Source: Deltaproteobacteria bacterium
GTDB taxonomy: Bacteria > Desulfobacterota > Desulfofervidia > Desulfofervidales > DG-60
NCBI GenBank assembly: GCA_021163945.1
Contig: JAGGTC010000198.1
Span: 1-17,030, forward strand
Direction of reading: 5' to 3'
DNA: 17,030 nt
Shown here: piece by piece, positions 1-6,876 of the stretch
Numbering within the stretch: the first letter of the stretch is position 1
Layout: the number at the start of each line of letters is the position of its first letter
Program-made: the position numbers and the translations under genes
The notes under the pieces: model-generated
Told to the model about the DNA's origin: nothing
Seen by the model: the letters and a program-made list of their open reading frames with translations, nothing else
Database searches by the model: none

Positions 1-75
1 TCTATAAGGCCAATTATGTCCTATCAAAAGACACCTGAGAGGTGTCTTTTGATAGGACATAATTGGCCTTATAGA
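1..75. repeat. Perfect 36-bp fold-back palindrome at the window edge
   Basis: Bases 1-36 are the exact reverse complement of bases 40-75, separated by GAG (37-39). The arms are perfect and start at base 1. Read on the minus strand, the right arm (75 to 40) continues a plausible exported protein, while the left arm only mirrors it. This is what a fold-back chimera at a contig end looks like (template switching during amplification or assembly). A natural giant hairpin is less likely because no T tract follows and it would sit inside a gene. Confidence 0.9.
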
Positions 76-252
76 TAGCTCAATTTTTTTTGGTCCATAA
101 TGATAAGAGAAGATGGGGCCTAGGGCATCTATGTCCTTTACCACTTTATTTGATTGATAATCAAATAGAGGAGAAAGGTGGATACTTGCATAGACCTTAG
201 AAAATAAAATGGTAAATAAGAAAATACAAGCAAAAAAATGGATTCTTTTCAA
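1..252 (-). CDS. N-terminus of an exported (possibly outer-membrane) protein, cut by the window edge
   Basis: The frame opens at TTG (252-250), 24 bp after the mlaD stop, and stays open to base 1. An in-frame TTG at 264 is an alternative start. The product starts MKRIHFFACIFLFTILF, a typical signal peptide with probable cleavage after SKVYA (about residue 23). A mature segment follows with alternating aromatic and polar residues (LSPLFDYQS, ALGPIFSYHYGPKKIELSI), which suits outer-membrane beta strands. The last 13 codons (39 to 1) come from the mirrored arm of the palindrome and are probably not real sequence. There is no clear Shine-Dalgarno. It is co-directional with mlaE-mlaD, so it may be a third member of that operon, in the place where mlaC or another envelope factor often sits. 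It does not look like MlaC or VacJ in the part visible. Family not identified. Confidence 0.6.
   Translation of the reverse strand, partial: MKRIHFFACIFLFTILFSKVYASIHLSPLFDYQSNKVVKDIDALGPIFSYHYGPKKIELSIRPIMSYQKTPLRCLLIGHNWPYR
147..167. repeat. 21-bp hairpin inside the exported-protein gene
   Basis: TATTTGATT (147-155) and AATCAAATA (159-167) are exact reverse complements around GAT. It lies within the coding frame (codons for LFDYQSNK), has no T tract and is probably incidental. Confidence 0.5.
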
Positions 253-276
253 ATTAAGTACCAATAATAATTGATT

Positions 277-1263
277 TTATTTAGCAATACCTACAGCAGT
301 ACCGATTACACTTATAGGGGTCTGCTCCTTTACAGTCTCACTGGTCTTCCTTATGTCCCTAACTGCATCCTTTGCCTCTTTATAAAGGCTCTCATCAACA
401 ATCAACTTTCCTAGTGTCCCATGTCCTGCCTCTGTGCGTCTTACCATATTGTTTATACGATCCAGTGTATCCCTTGCCTGATTGTAAAATTCTTCATCCT
501 TTATTAGTTTTCCTAGTGTACCCTTGCCTTCTTTTATATCGGCTACTATCTTAGAGATATCATTATAGAGCTTATCATCGTTTATTAGCCTTCCAAATGT
601 CCCTTGCCCATTTTCCACCTTGGCAATTATATTATCTAGGCGATCTAGCTGATCCTTTAATTTTGCATAGACCTCATCATCATTTATTAGCTTTCCTAAT
701 GTACCTTGACCCTTATTTATCTTTTCTAGAAGGTCATTCATATTATAAGAGACCTTTTTTAGGTTCTCTGTGGCCTCTTTTAGGCTCTCCTTTTCGGACT
801 TTAGGTAATCATCTATAGCATCCAAAATGGGGTTTACCTTATTTATAGTCTGGTCTATATTTGCTACGGATACAGTATTTTTAATAACCCCACTAGGTTT
901 AATAGACTCAGGGGATATACCTTGAATGATCTCTACAAATTTTGTCCCCACCATCCCATGGCCCCTAATCCTTGCCTCGGCATCTTCTGTAATCCTTACA
1001 GATGGCTTTATAATCATAGCTACATCCGCCTTTCCATCCTTTGTTAAGGATATGTTCTTTACCCTCCCTATCCAGACACCTGCAATATAAACTGAATTGT
1101 TTTTCTTGAGCCCTGAGGCATCGTCAAAGATAGCATGGACCTCATATCCCTTCATTACCAAAAGCCTTTTATATTTCGTGATCTTAACAGTCATATAACC
1201 CAAGGCAATCAATGCCAACAGGACAAATATACCTATTTTAAAGCTTAACCCTACGTTTTTCAT
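277..1263 (-). CDS. mlaD: MlaD-type MCE lipid-transport protein with C-terminal repeats
   Basis: This is the substrate-binding MCE protein of an Mla-type ABC system that moves phospholipid between inner and outer membranes. Residues 8-26 form one N-terminal transmembrane anchor. The MCE domain spans about 38-115 (EVHAIFDDASGLKKNNSVYI, then AGVWIGRVKNISL). After it, instead of the short tail of E. coli MlaD (183 aa), comes a long helical region (about 140-310) with four copies of GxGTLGKLIxDExxY at about 185, 219, 246 and 280. This is a known style of longer MlaD/Ttg2C proteins and probably forms a periplasmic coiled structure. The ATG has a strong Shine-Dalgarno (AAGGAGG, 1269-1275) overlapping the mlaE stop, so the two genes are translated as a unit. 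Family call is secure; the transported lipid is inferred. Confidence 0.93.
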   Translation of the reverse strand: MKNVGLSFKIGIFVLLALIALGYMTVKITKYKRLLVMKGYEVHAIFDDASGLKKNNSVYIAGVWIGRVKNISLTKDGKADVAMIIKPSVRITEDAEARIRGHGMVGTKFVEIIQGISPESIKPSGVIKNTVSVANIDQTINKVNPILDAIDDYLKSEKESLKEATENLKKVSYNMNDLLEKINKGQGTLGKLINDDEVYAKLKDQLDRLDNIIAKVENGQGTFGRLINDDKLYNDISKIVADIKEGKGTLGKLIKDEEFYNQARDTLDRINNMVRRTEAGHGTLGKLIVDESLYKEAKDAVRDIRKTSETVKEQTPISVIGTAVGIAK

Positions 1264-1268
1264 ACCTT

Positions 1269-1275
1269 CCTCCTT
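1269..1275 (-). promoter_or_regulatory. Ribosome binding site of mlaD
   Basis: Minus-strand AAGGAGG sits 5 nt before the ATG and overlaps the TAA of mlaE (1274-1276). It fixes the mlaD start and implies coupled translation. Confidence 0.8.
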
Positions 1276-2035
1276 AAAATGGCCAAAATACCAAATAATT
1301 AAAGATGCATGTAAAAATATAATTGTCTATCAATACAACAATAAGGGAGATAACCACCGTCTCTGTGACTGCCTTTCCTACCCCCTCTGCCCCACCTTTT
1401 GTATAGAAGCCTTTGTAACAGGCAATGATAGGGATAAAAAAACCAAATGTAACTGACCTGAGTAGGCCCCTTAAGATATCGGAAAATTCCACAACATCAA
1501 TCGTATTAGACATATAGGCCCCAGGGTCTATACCCAATATCTTTGTTGAGGCAAGATAGCCTGCCAAAACGCCACTCACATCACAAAATATAGTAAGTAC
1601 TGGCAGCATTATAATACAGGCCAGAAAGCGGGGTGCAACTAGGTAATGGATGGGGTTTATGGCCATTACCTCTAATGCGTCTATCTGCTCTGTGACCCTC
1701 ATAGTGCCAAGCTCTGCTGCATAGGCTGCCCCTACCTTGGCAGATACCATAAAGGCCGTAAGCACCGGGGCAAGCTGTCCTACCACGGCCAAGGCAACGG
1801 TAGAGCCCAACCACTCCTCTGCCCCAAACTTTACAAAGCCTGTATAGCTCCCTAGGGCTACTACCATCCCTACAAATATCCCTGTAACAAGGACGGCAAA
1901 AAGGGATTTTATACCTGCAAATTCCATTTGTTTTAAGATAAGGCGTGGCCTGAATGGGGGGGTAAATAGATACCTAAGGCTTTTTGCAAAGAATATACTT
2001 GCAGCCCCTAGTCCATCTATAAAGTTTTTAAGCAT
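1274..2035 (-). CDS. mlaE: MlaE-type ABC permease
   Basis: This is the inner-membrane permease of the Mla lipid-transport complex, working with MlaF (ATPase) and MlaD (MCE hexamer). At 253 aa it is close to the usual length (about 260). It has an N-terminal amphipathic helix followed by about five hydrophobic segments. The family signature ELGTMRVTEQIDALE is at residues 108-122 and matches the coupling-helix region of MlaE/Ttg2B proteins. The ATG at 2035 has no good Shine-Dalgarno. The gene is divergent from mlaF across 80 bp and is followed by mlaD 10 bp downstream. Separation of the permease and the ATPase onto opposite strands is unusual, because mlaF-mlaE-mlaD normally run together. Confidence 0.95.
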   Translation of the reverse strand: MLKNFIDGLGAASIFFAKSLRYLFTPPFRPRLILKQMEFAGIKSLFAVLVTGIFVGMVVALGSYTGFVKFGAEEWLGSTVALAVVGQLAPVLTAFMVSAKVGAAYAAELGTMRVTEQIDALEVMAINPIHYLVAPRFLACIIMLPVLTIFCDVSGVLAGYLASTKILGIDPGAYMSNTIDVVEFSDILRGLLRSVTFGFFIPIIACYKGFYTKGGAEGVGKAVTETVVISLIVVLIDNYIFTCIFNYLVFWPF

Positions 2036-2078
2036 GGCTACATTTTAATGAATTTTTTTAATTTTTCAAGCAAAAGTC

Positions 2079-2107
2079 TTGATGGAAGAAAGCAAATCTA
2101 TTATTAT
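2079..2107 (+). promoter_or_regulatory. Possible promoter for mlaF (leaderless transcript?)
   Basis: TTGATG (2079-2084) and TATTAT (2102-2107) are spaced by 17 bp. The predicted start of transcription (about 2113-2116) falls at the GTG codon, and no Shine-Dalgarno precedes that codon, so the message may be leaderless. AT-rich DNA gives such matches by chance. Confidence 0.3.
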
Positions 2108-2115
2108 TTCTCTTT

Positions 2116-2838
2116 GTGATTGAGATTATAGATTTACATAAGTCCTTTGGCAACTTTGAGGTCCTAAAGGGTGTCAATCTAAAAATAGAAAAGGGGAAGA
2201 TCACTGCCATTATTGGCAGGAGTGGTGAAGGGAAGACAGTCCTTGTAAAACATATTGTAGGCCTATTAAAACCGGATAGGGGAAAGGTCATAATAGATGG
2301 TGTGGATATAACCAAGCTTAGTGAGAGGGGCTTGAATAAGATAAGGCGTCGCTTTGGTATGCTGTTTCAAGAGTCGGCACTTTTTGACTCTATGACAGTA
2401 GGAGAGAATGTAGCCTTTCCTCTAAGGGAGCACACAAATTTGAAAGAGGCAGAAATAAAGGCATTAGTAAAGAAAAAGTTAGAGATGGTAAGGCTTTTTG
2501 GCGTTGAGGACAAAATGCCCTCTGAACTCTCTGGGGGTATGAAAAAGAGGGTAGGCCTGGCAAGGGCAATTGCCCTAGAGCCTGAGATAGTTATCTATGA
2601 TGAGCCCACAATAGGGCTTGATCCTATTACCGGTAGGGCTATTTATAGGCTCATTTTAGATATGCAGAGGCATTTAAATGGCACTAGTATTGTTATCACC
2701 CATGATGTACCTGCAATCTTTGACATTGTGGATAGGGTAGGTGTATTGAGTGGAGGGAGGATTATTGCATACGGTACACCAGAGGAGATTATCCACTCTG
2801 AGGATAAAGAAATACAGGAATTTTTGAGGCAAAAATGA
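2116..2838 (+). CDS. mlaF: MlaF-type ABC transporter ATPase
   Basis: This is the cytoplasmic ATPase that powers the Mla lipid transporter. All motifs are present in 240 aa: Walker A GRSGEGKT (34-41), Q-loop Q85, signature LSGGMKKR (138-145), Walker B IVIYDEP (158-164) and H-loop H196. The GMKKRVGLARAIALEPEIV stretch is characteristic of MlaF/Ttg2A. The start is GTG at 2116. An in-frame TGA at 2080 and no ATG or TTG between leave this as the only reasonable start, though it lacks a Shine-Dalgarno. It is the only plus-strand gene of the mla group and lies divergent to its presumed partners mlaE-mlaD. Confidence 0.94.
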   Translation: MIEIIDLHKSFGNFEVLKGVNLKIEKGKITAIIGRSGEGKTVLVKHIVGLLKPDRGKVIIDGVDITKLSERGLNKIRRRFGMLFQESALFDSMTVGENVAFPLREHTNLKEAEIKALVKKKLEMVRLFGVEDKMPSELSGGMKKRVGLARAIALEPEIVIYDEPTIGLDPITGRAIYRLILDMQRHLNGTSIVITHDVPAIFDIVDRVGVLSGGRIIAYGTPEEIIHSEDKEIQEFLRQK

Positions 2839-2875
2839 AAATTTATTACCTTCCAGGCAACCTTGGGCCTATGCC

Positions 2876-3010
2876 TCAGCACTCCCCTGAACACGCCCGC
2901 TCCCTAGGCCCCCCTATTACCAATTTCCTCTTGGGTTGACTGCCTTTTGGTAAAATTTTTTTAAATGCAGTCTTTATCTTCTCAAGGAACTTATACTGCC
3001 AATTTATCAT
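2876..3010 (-). CDS. Small basic protein ending in a CSGEC motif
   Basis: A 44-residue frame starts at ATG 3010, only 5 bp after the ArsA-like gene, with GGAG of the upstream gene end in reach as a ribosome site. The N-terminal half is a basic amphipathic helix (INWQYKFLEKIKTAFKKIL). The C-terminal half is KRKLVIGGPRERACSGEC, with two Cys four residues apart at the extreme end. The non-random composition and tight spacing suggest a real gene. The Cys pair could bind a metal or be modified, which is inference. I do not recognise the family. It is convergent with mlaF (37 bp). Confidence 0.5.
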   Translation of the reverse strand: MINWQYKFLEKIKTAFKKILPKGSQPKRKLVIGGPRERACSGEC

Positions 3011-3015
3011 TCTAT

Positions 3016-4200
3016 TTATCTCTCCTTCTCTATAAATTTTATCATCAATCTATTTTCTTTAAGCCTTGCACCCTCAATGGGCAGCCTTGCCAATGCACGT
3101 GGTAGGATGATGTTCCTCCTCTGGGTCCCAACCTCAATAAATAGTTCATCACCACTTCTAGAAAGCGATATGTCACTTGCATCAAAAAAGGAAAGGGGTA
3201 TACTCAAGATGTAATAGCTGTCCCTCTTTTCTATCTCACTAGACTTTCCATAAAAGAAGATCTTTGTAGGGTCCTCTTCCTTAAATATCTCCCTTGCCAT
3301 CTCCTTTAATTGAGAAAGCCCAACTACCTCCCTCTCCATAAGTGGAACCTTAAGGATAGGTATAGGTGAGAAGCATTCCTCAATCAGCCTATAATATTTA
3401 TCTTGGGCCCCCTTCCAGAAGGAAAAATAGCTATCTTTAATATTATCAGGGAGGATGCGATTGCAGACAATGAGGTCAGTAAAATATCCATAGAGACCAA
3501 GGTAGGCAAATGTGCGTTGTGTCTCTTTAATGACTATCTTTTCAGGGTTTACAACAATGCGCATAGATGTCTTTTTTGGGTCAGAGAGGATAGAGTGCAT
3601 CCTCTCAAGCCTTTTAAATAGCCCTTCTATGGAATCCATCACCTTATCATCAGGGATTGATACATTTAAAAGTGCCTTTATTATGGGATTTGCTATGGGC
3701 CTTACTATATTTGTTGCCTTTCTCTGTATAGGGAATATCCTCTTTAGGTAAAAGCGTGCCCTATCTGGAAAATTGAGCAGACGCAGTGCCTCCCCTGTAG
3801 GTGCACAATCTACAACTATTACATGGTATTTTTTACTATCATGATGCCTGATTATGCTAAAAAGGCCTACAAGCTCCTCCATCCCTGAAAAGAATGGACA
3901 GCCCTCTTGTGCCACTACTGCCCTATCCTTTTTCCTGGCTGCACTGAGTGCCCAATTTCTAATGGCCTCCCACTGATTGTCGATTTCCTCTAAAAAATTT
4001 ACCTCTTGCCCCCATAGGTTTTCTGAAATAGGTCTAGGCTGTGAAGAAAGTTTAATATCTAGGCAATCAGAAAGGCTATGTGCCAAATCTGTACTAAGGA
4101 CAATGGTCCTATAGCCAAGCTCTGCGCTCCTAATAGCAGTGGCCGCGGCGATGGTGGTCTTCCCTACTCCCCCCTTTCCCGTATATAAGATAATCCTCAT
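3016..4200 (-). CDS. ArsA/Get3-family ATPase with C-terminal HSP20-like domain
   Basis: This is a dimeric SIMIBI ATPase of the anion-transporting/TRC40 type. Residues 1-300 carry the deviant Walker A GKGGVGKTT (8-16, signature Lys9 and P-loop Lys14), switch I STDLAHS (36-42) and switch II DCAPTGEALR (131-140). The last 70 residues (about 325-394, SYYILSIPLSFF through ENRLMIKF) resemble the HSP20-like tail found in many bacterial members. The arsenite-binding Cys triad of E. coli ArsA is not evident and no arsB or arsR lies nearby. A role in arsenic export is therefore unlikely, and a membrane-protein or cofactor-targeting role is more likely but unknown. The ATG overlaps the aroK stop (ATGA, 4197-4200), so the two are coupled. 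Confidence 0.88.
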   Translation of the reverse strand: MRIILYTGKGGVGKTTIAAATAIRSAELGYRTIVLSTDLAHSLSDCLDIKLSSQPRPISENLWGQEVNFLEEIDNQWEAIRNWALSAARKKDRAVVAQEGCPFFSGMEELVGLFSIIRHHDSKKYHVIVVDCAPTGEALRLLNFPDRARFYLKRIFPIQRKATNIVRPIANPIIKALLNVSIPDDKVMDSIEGLFKRLERMHSILSDPKKTSMRIVVNPEKIVIKETQRTFAYLGLYGYFTDLIVCNRILPDNIKDSYFSFWKGAQDKYYRLIEECFSPIPILKVPLMEREVVGLSQLKEMAREIFKEEDPTKIFFYGKSSEIEKRDSYYILSIPLSFFDASDISLSRSGDELFIEVGTQRRNIILPRALARLPIEGARLKENRLMIKFIEKER

Positions 4201-4709
4201 AACAATTTAAAGATTTTATTTACAACCTCTTCAATAGGGTAGTTATCTGTCTCAATCTCTACATTGGCTGCTGATTTATAGAGTGGTATCCTCTCTTCTA
4301 ATACCTGTACTAGCTCAGCATCCAAGGGCATTCCTGTAAGGCTTGGACGTTGGGAGGCTGTCTTATCATCCTCTTTAAGCCTCTTTAAAATTGTCTCAGC
4401 ACTTGCCTTAAGCCAGATTATGACACCAGTTTTTCTCAAATAATCAACATTCTTCTTGTCCAATACAGCCCCACCCCCTACTGCAATTACTGTCTTTTCC
4501 CTCATAGACAACCTCTTTATCACATCCTTTTCCCTCTTCCTAAAGCCAGGCCAACCCTCCCTTTTGACAATATCAGAGATACTACAGCCTGCCTCCTTTT
4601 CTATCAAAGAATCGCTGTCTACAAAGTCATAGCCCAACTTCCTTGCTAGTGCCCTTCCTACCTCTGTCTTTCCTGTAGCACGATAGCCAATAAGTACAAT
4701 ATTCATCAC
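4197..4709 (-). CDS. aroK: Shikimate kinase
   Basis: It phosphorylates shikimate to shikimate 3-phosphate in the chorismate pathway (cytoplasm). At 170 aa it is the family length. Walker A is GYRATGKT (8-15), the shikimate-binding DSD is at 31-33, FRKRE (56-60) supplies the conserved Arg, GGG is at 78-80, and the lid Arg lies in RPSLTG (121-126). The frame opens at GTG 4709, directly followed by ATG 4706. Either could be used and ATG seems likelier. No Shine-Dalgarno is clear. It sits 28 bp after the upstream hypothetical gene and overlaps the ArsA-like gene by 4 bp. Confidence 0.94.
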   Translation of the reverse strand: MMNIVLIGYRATGKTEVGRALARKLGYDFVDSDSLIEKEAGCSISDIVKREGWPGFRKREKDVIKRLSMREKTVIAVGGGAVLDKKNVDYLRKTGVIIWLKASAETILKRLKEDDKTASQRPSLTGMPLDAELVQVLEERIPLYKSAANVEIETDNYPIEEVVNKIFKLL

Positions 4710-4737
4710 AATTAAAATAGCACTTAGGTTAGATAAG

Positions 4738-5283
4738 TCAACTCTCCTCCTTATTAAGTCTTTTAAAAAGGGCTATGGTCTCTTTAAAGTGTAAAGGGCT
4801 GCGTTTAAAAAAACAATCAGGGTCTGGCAAGATATTAGGGCCAAGGCCCAATTCCTTTAAGAACCACTGCCAGTCACTCCTTGAACAATTTATAGTACGC
4901 AAAGAGTGCTCCCTTAAATAGATATCTTCTAGCTCTACCTTTATATAAGAGATCAAGGCCTTGGCAAATTCTGGGACAATGTTTTTGATATCAATCTGTT
5001 CTTTCTCTGCATAGCGTTTTAGCCTCTTATAGTTCACAATTGCACGCTCTATACCCCTAAATTCACTCCTTGCCCTCATTTTTGGATCTAAATCCCTTAG
5101 GATAATCCATTTGTACCTCTCTATCACACCCTGTTTAAGGAAGGTAACCTCTTCTGGTGTAAGGGAGAGGTGGGGTCCATCTGGGTCTTCTGTAAGAAAA
5201 TAGAGGCTACTATAAAAGGCAACCTCTGGCAGTTCGCCAGAGTGGCAGATAATCTCCTTTTCCTCTATTACCTCCTCACGCAT
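4738..5283 (-). CDS. Conserved hypothetical protein, first gene of the aroK operon
   Basis: This is a 181-aa soluble, charged protein with no signal peptide or transmembrane segment. It has a mostly helical central region (TPEEVTFLKQGVIERYKWII, LRDLDPKMRARSEFRGIERA, IVNYKRLKRYAEKE) and a Trp/Pro-rich end (SDWQWFLKELGLGPNILPDP). No catalytic motif is recognised. It opens a minus-strand operon with shikimate kinase, the ArsA-like ATPase and the small CSGEC protein, and is divergent from the amidase across 45 AT-rich bp. The dense, tryptophan-containing sequence looks genuinely coding. Confidence 0.8.
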   Translation of the reverse strand: MREEVIEEKEIICHSGELPEVAFYSSLYFLTEDPDGPHLSLTPEEVTFLKQGVIERYKWIILRDLDPKMRARSEFRGIERAIVNYKRLKRYAEKEQIDIKNIVPEFAKALISYIKVELEDIYLREHSLRTINCSRSDWQWFLKELGLGPNILPDPDCFFKRSPLHFKETIALFKRLNKEES

Positions 5284-5328
5284 AAATGTATATTTTGCAC
5301 AAATTTAAAAATATGTTAAATTAAAAGC

Positions 5329-6876
5329 ATGCGGCGTGGCGCCTTTGTTTTTTTCCTCTCATGCCTTTTTTACCTAATCTTTATCCCCCCTGCCTATCCC
5401 AAAAAGCCCTCTTTATCAAAGGCAAAGATAAAGTTATCTTCCTCAAACACCAAGTTACAACTAATCCTTCAAGTCTCTGGCAACTTTCATTATAAATCAT
5501 TTTTACTCCCTGCCAAAAAGGGGCCAAAAAGGTTATTGGTCATTGATATATGGCCCGTTTATCTACCAGAAGTAAGAAAAAACATTCGGGTAAATAGCCA
5601 TCACGTAAGAAGGATAAAGGTTTCTCAATATAACAAAAGGACTGTTCGGGCTGTGGCTGAATTTACAAGGATACCAACCTATTCTATCAAGAAGAATAGA
5701 AGAAATTTGATATTGACCATCCAGTCCCCTAGGCCTCATAAAAAGATATGCATTCGAAAAGTAAAGGTTAATTATCCCACAGATGGGATAAGGGTAACAA
5801 TCAAGACAAGTGGGAGACCCCACTATAAGGATTTTATACTCCCCAAGGTCTCATCTAAAAGACTCCCACCCCGCCTAGTCATAGACCTGTGGCCAGCCTA
5901 TCTGCCTAAAGGGGCAAAGAAGAGAATAAAGATCAACCATCCCCTTGCCTCAAGGCTGCGCATAGCCCAATTCAATAAGCAGATAGTAAGAGTTGTCTTA
6001 TCCCTAAGGAAGACAAATACACCATATTGGGTAAACTTTAAAGAAAATTGCCTCATTTTAACCACCTTTATTACAGCCCCACAGAAATCGCCTTTTTTAC
6101 TCCCCCAGGTGCTTGGATTAAAGATCAGAAGGATAGTGATTGACCCAGGCCATGGGGGAAGGGATCCAGGGGCAATTGGATATAGGGGGCTGCGGGAAAA
6201 GGATATAACATTAAAACTGGCCAAGCTATTAAGACAAAAATTGAAGGCCTCCCTTAAATGTGAGGTAATCCTTACCCGTTATCGAGATGCATATGTCTCC
6301 TTAGAGAGGAGGGTTGCCCTTGCAAATAAATTAAAGGCGGATCTTTTTATCTCCCTCCACTGCAATGCCTGCCCAGACCATCGCCTTCAGGGAATAGAGA
6401 CCTATTTTGTTGGCTTGACCAATGATAAACGTGCCCTGGCCGTGGCTGCACGTGAAAATGCATCCCTTAATAGGCGAAGGGGGGAGCTTGACAAGATCCT
6501 GCTTGACCTATTGGCGAAGGCCAAGATAAAAGAATCTGCCTATCTGGCAGCAGAGATTCAAAAAAATCTGATTAGGCACATAAAGGCAACTGGATATAAT
6601 CCTATTAAAGACCTAGGCGTGAGACAAGCGCCCTTTTATGTCCTTATTGGCACAAATATGCCTGCGGTCCTAATAGAGACAGGATTTATTGACAACTATA
6701 GAGAGGCAAAACGCCTATGTAACCAAAATTATCTCAATACTGTGGCAGAGGGGATCTTAAAAGGAATTAAAAGCTATATCCGGACTATAGAGGCCTATAG
6801 AAGTACCCCTATAGGGGCAGAAAAAGGGGATAATTCTCCTACTATTTTGTATGCTTTAGCTTGCTATAAAGAGTAG
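5329..6876 (+). CDS. amiC: Periplasmic N-acetylmuramoyl-L-alanine amidase with two AMIN domains
   Basis: This zinc hydrolase cleaves the amide bond between MurNAc and the stem peptide, typically for cell separation. Residues 1-24 form a signal peptide. Two AMIN domains follow at about 35-125 and 145-235, repeating the pattern LVIDxWPxYLP, and target the enzyme to the envelope or septum. The Amidase_3 domain begins at about 265. Zinc ligands are H275 (in DPGHGG), E290 (LREKD) and H344 (SLHCN), and the catalytic Glu is E450 (LIETGF). All are intact. The usual family has one AMIN domain; the double is less common. The last 40 residues after the fold form an unstructured tail whose coding overlaps the 3' end of the convergent ABC ATPase gene by 35 bp. 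The ATG has no clear Shine-Dalgarno. Confidence 0.93.
   Translation: MRRGAFVFFLSCLFYLIFIPPAYPKKPSLSKAKIKLSSSNTKLQLILQVSGNFHYKSFLLPAKKGPKRLLVIDIWPVYLPEVRKNIRVNSHHVRRIKVSQYNKRTVRAVAEFTRIPTYSIKKNRRNLILTIQSPRPHKKICIRKVKVNYPTDGIRVTIKTSGRPHYKDFILPKVSSKRLPPRLVIDLWPAYLPKGAKKRIKINHPLASRLRIAQFNKQIVRVVLSLRKTNTPYWVNFKENCLILTTFITAPQKSPFLLPQVLGLKIRRIVIDPGHGGRDPGAIGYRGLREKDITLKLAKLLRQKLKASLKCEVILTRYRDAYVSLERRVALANKLKADLFISLHCNACPDHRLQGIETYFVGLTNDKRALAVAARENASLNRRRGELDKILLDLLAKAKIKESAYLAAEIQKNLIRHIKATGYNPIKDLGVRQAPFYVLIGTNMPAVLIETGFIDNYREAKRLCNQNYLNTVAEGILKGIKSYIRTIEAYRSTPIGAEKGDNSPTILYALACYKE
6806..6817. repeat. 12-bp palindrome near the amidase gene end
   Basis: CCCCTATAGGGG is a perfect palindrome. CCTATAG (6794-6800) and CTATAGG (6809-6815) can alternatively pair around 8 nt. 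It lies in the tail of the amidase gene just before the convergent junction. No T tract follows on either strand, so it is not a standard terminator. Confidence 0.4.

Noticed and set aside
372..818. Plus-strand open frames opposite mlaD
   Set aside because: Shadows of the repeated mlaD coding sequence; Pro/Leu-rich translation with no motif or ribosome site.
2865..2911. GGGCCTA/TAGGCCC pair as a terminator between mlaF and the small CSGEC gene
   Set aside because: The 33-nt loop is too long, no T tract follows, and one arm lies inside the small gene.
3016..4200. Arsenic-resistance pump ATPase
   Set aside because: No arsB, arsR or arsD nearby and no arsenite Cys triad evident; the HSP20-like tail marks a different subgroup.
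5563..6224. Minus-strand frames opposite the amidase gene
   Set aside because: The amidase frame contains every expected domain and catalytic residue; the antisense frames have none.
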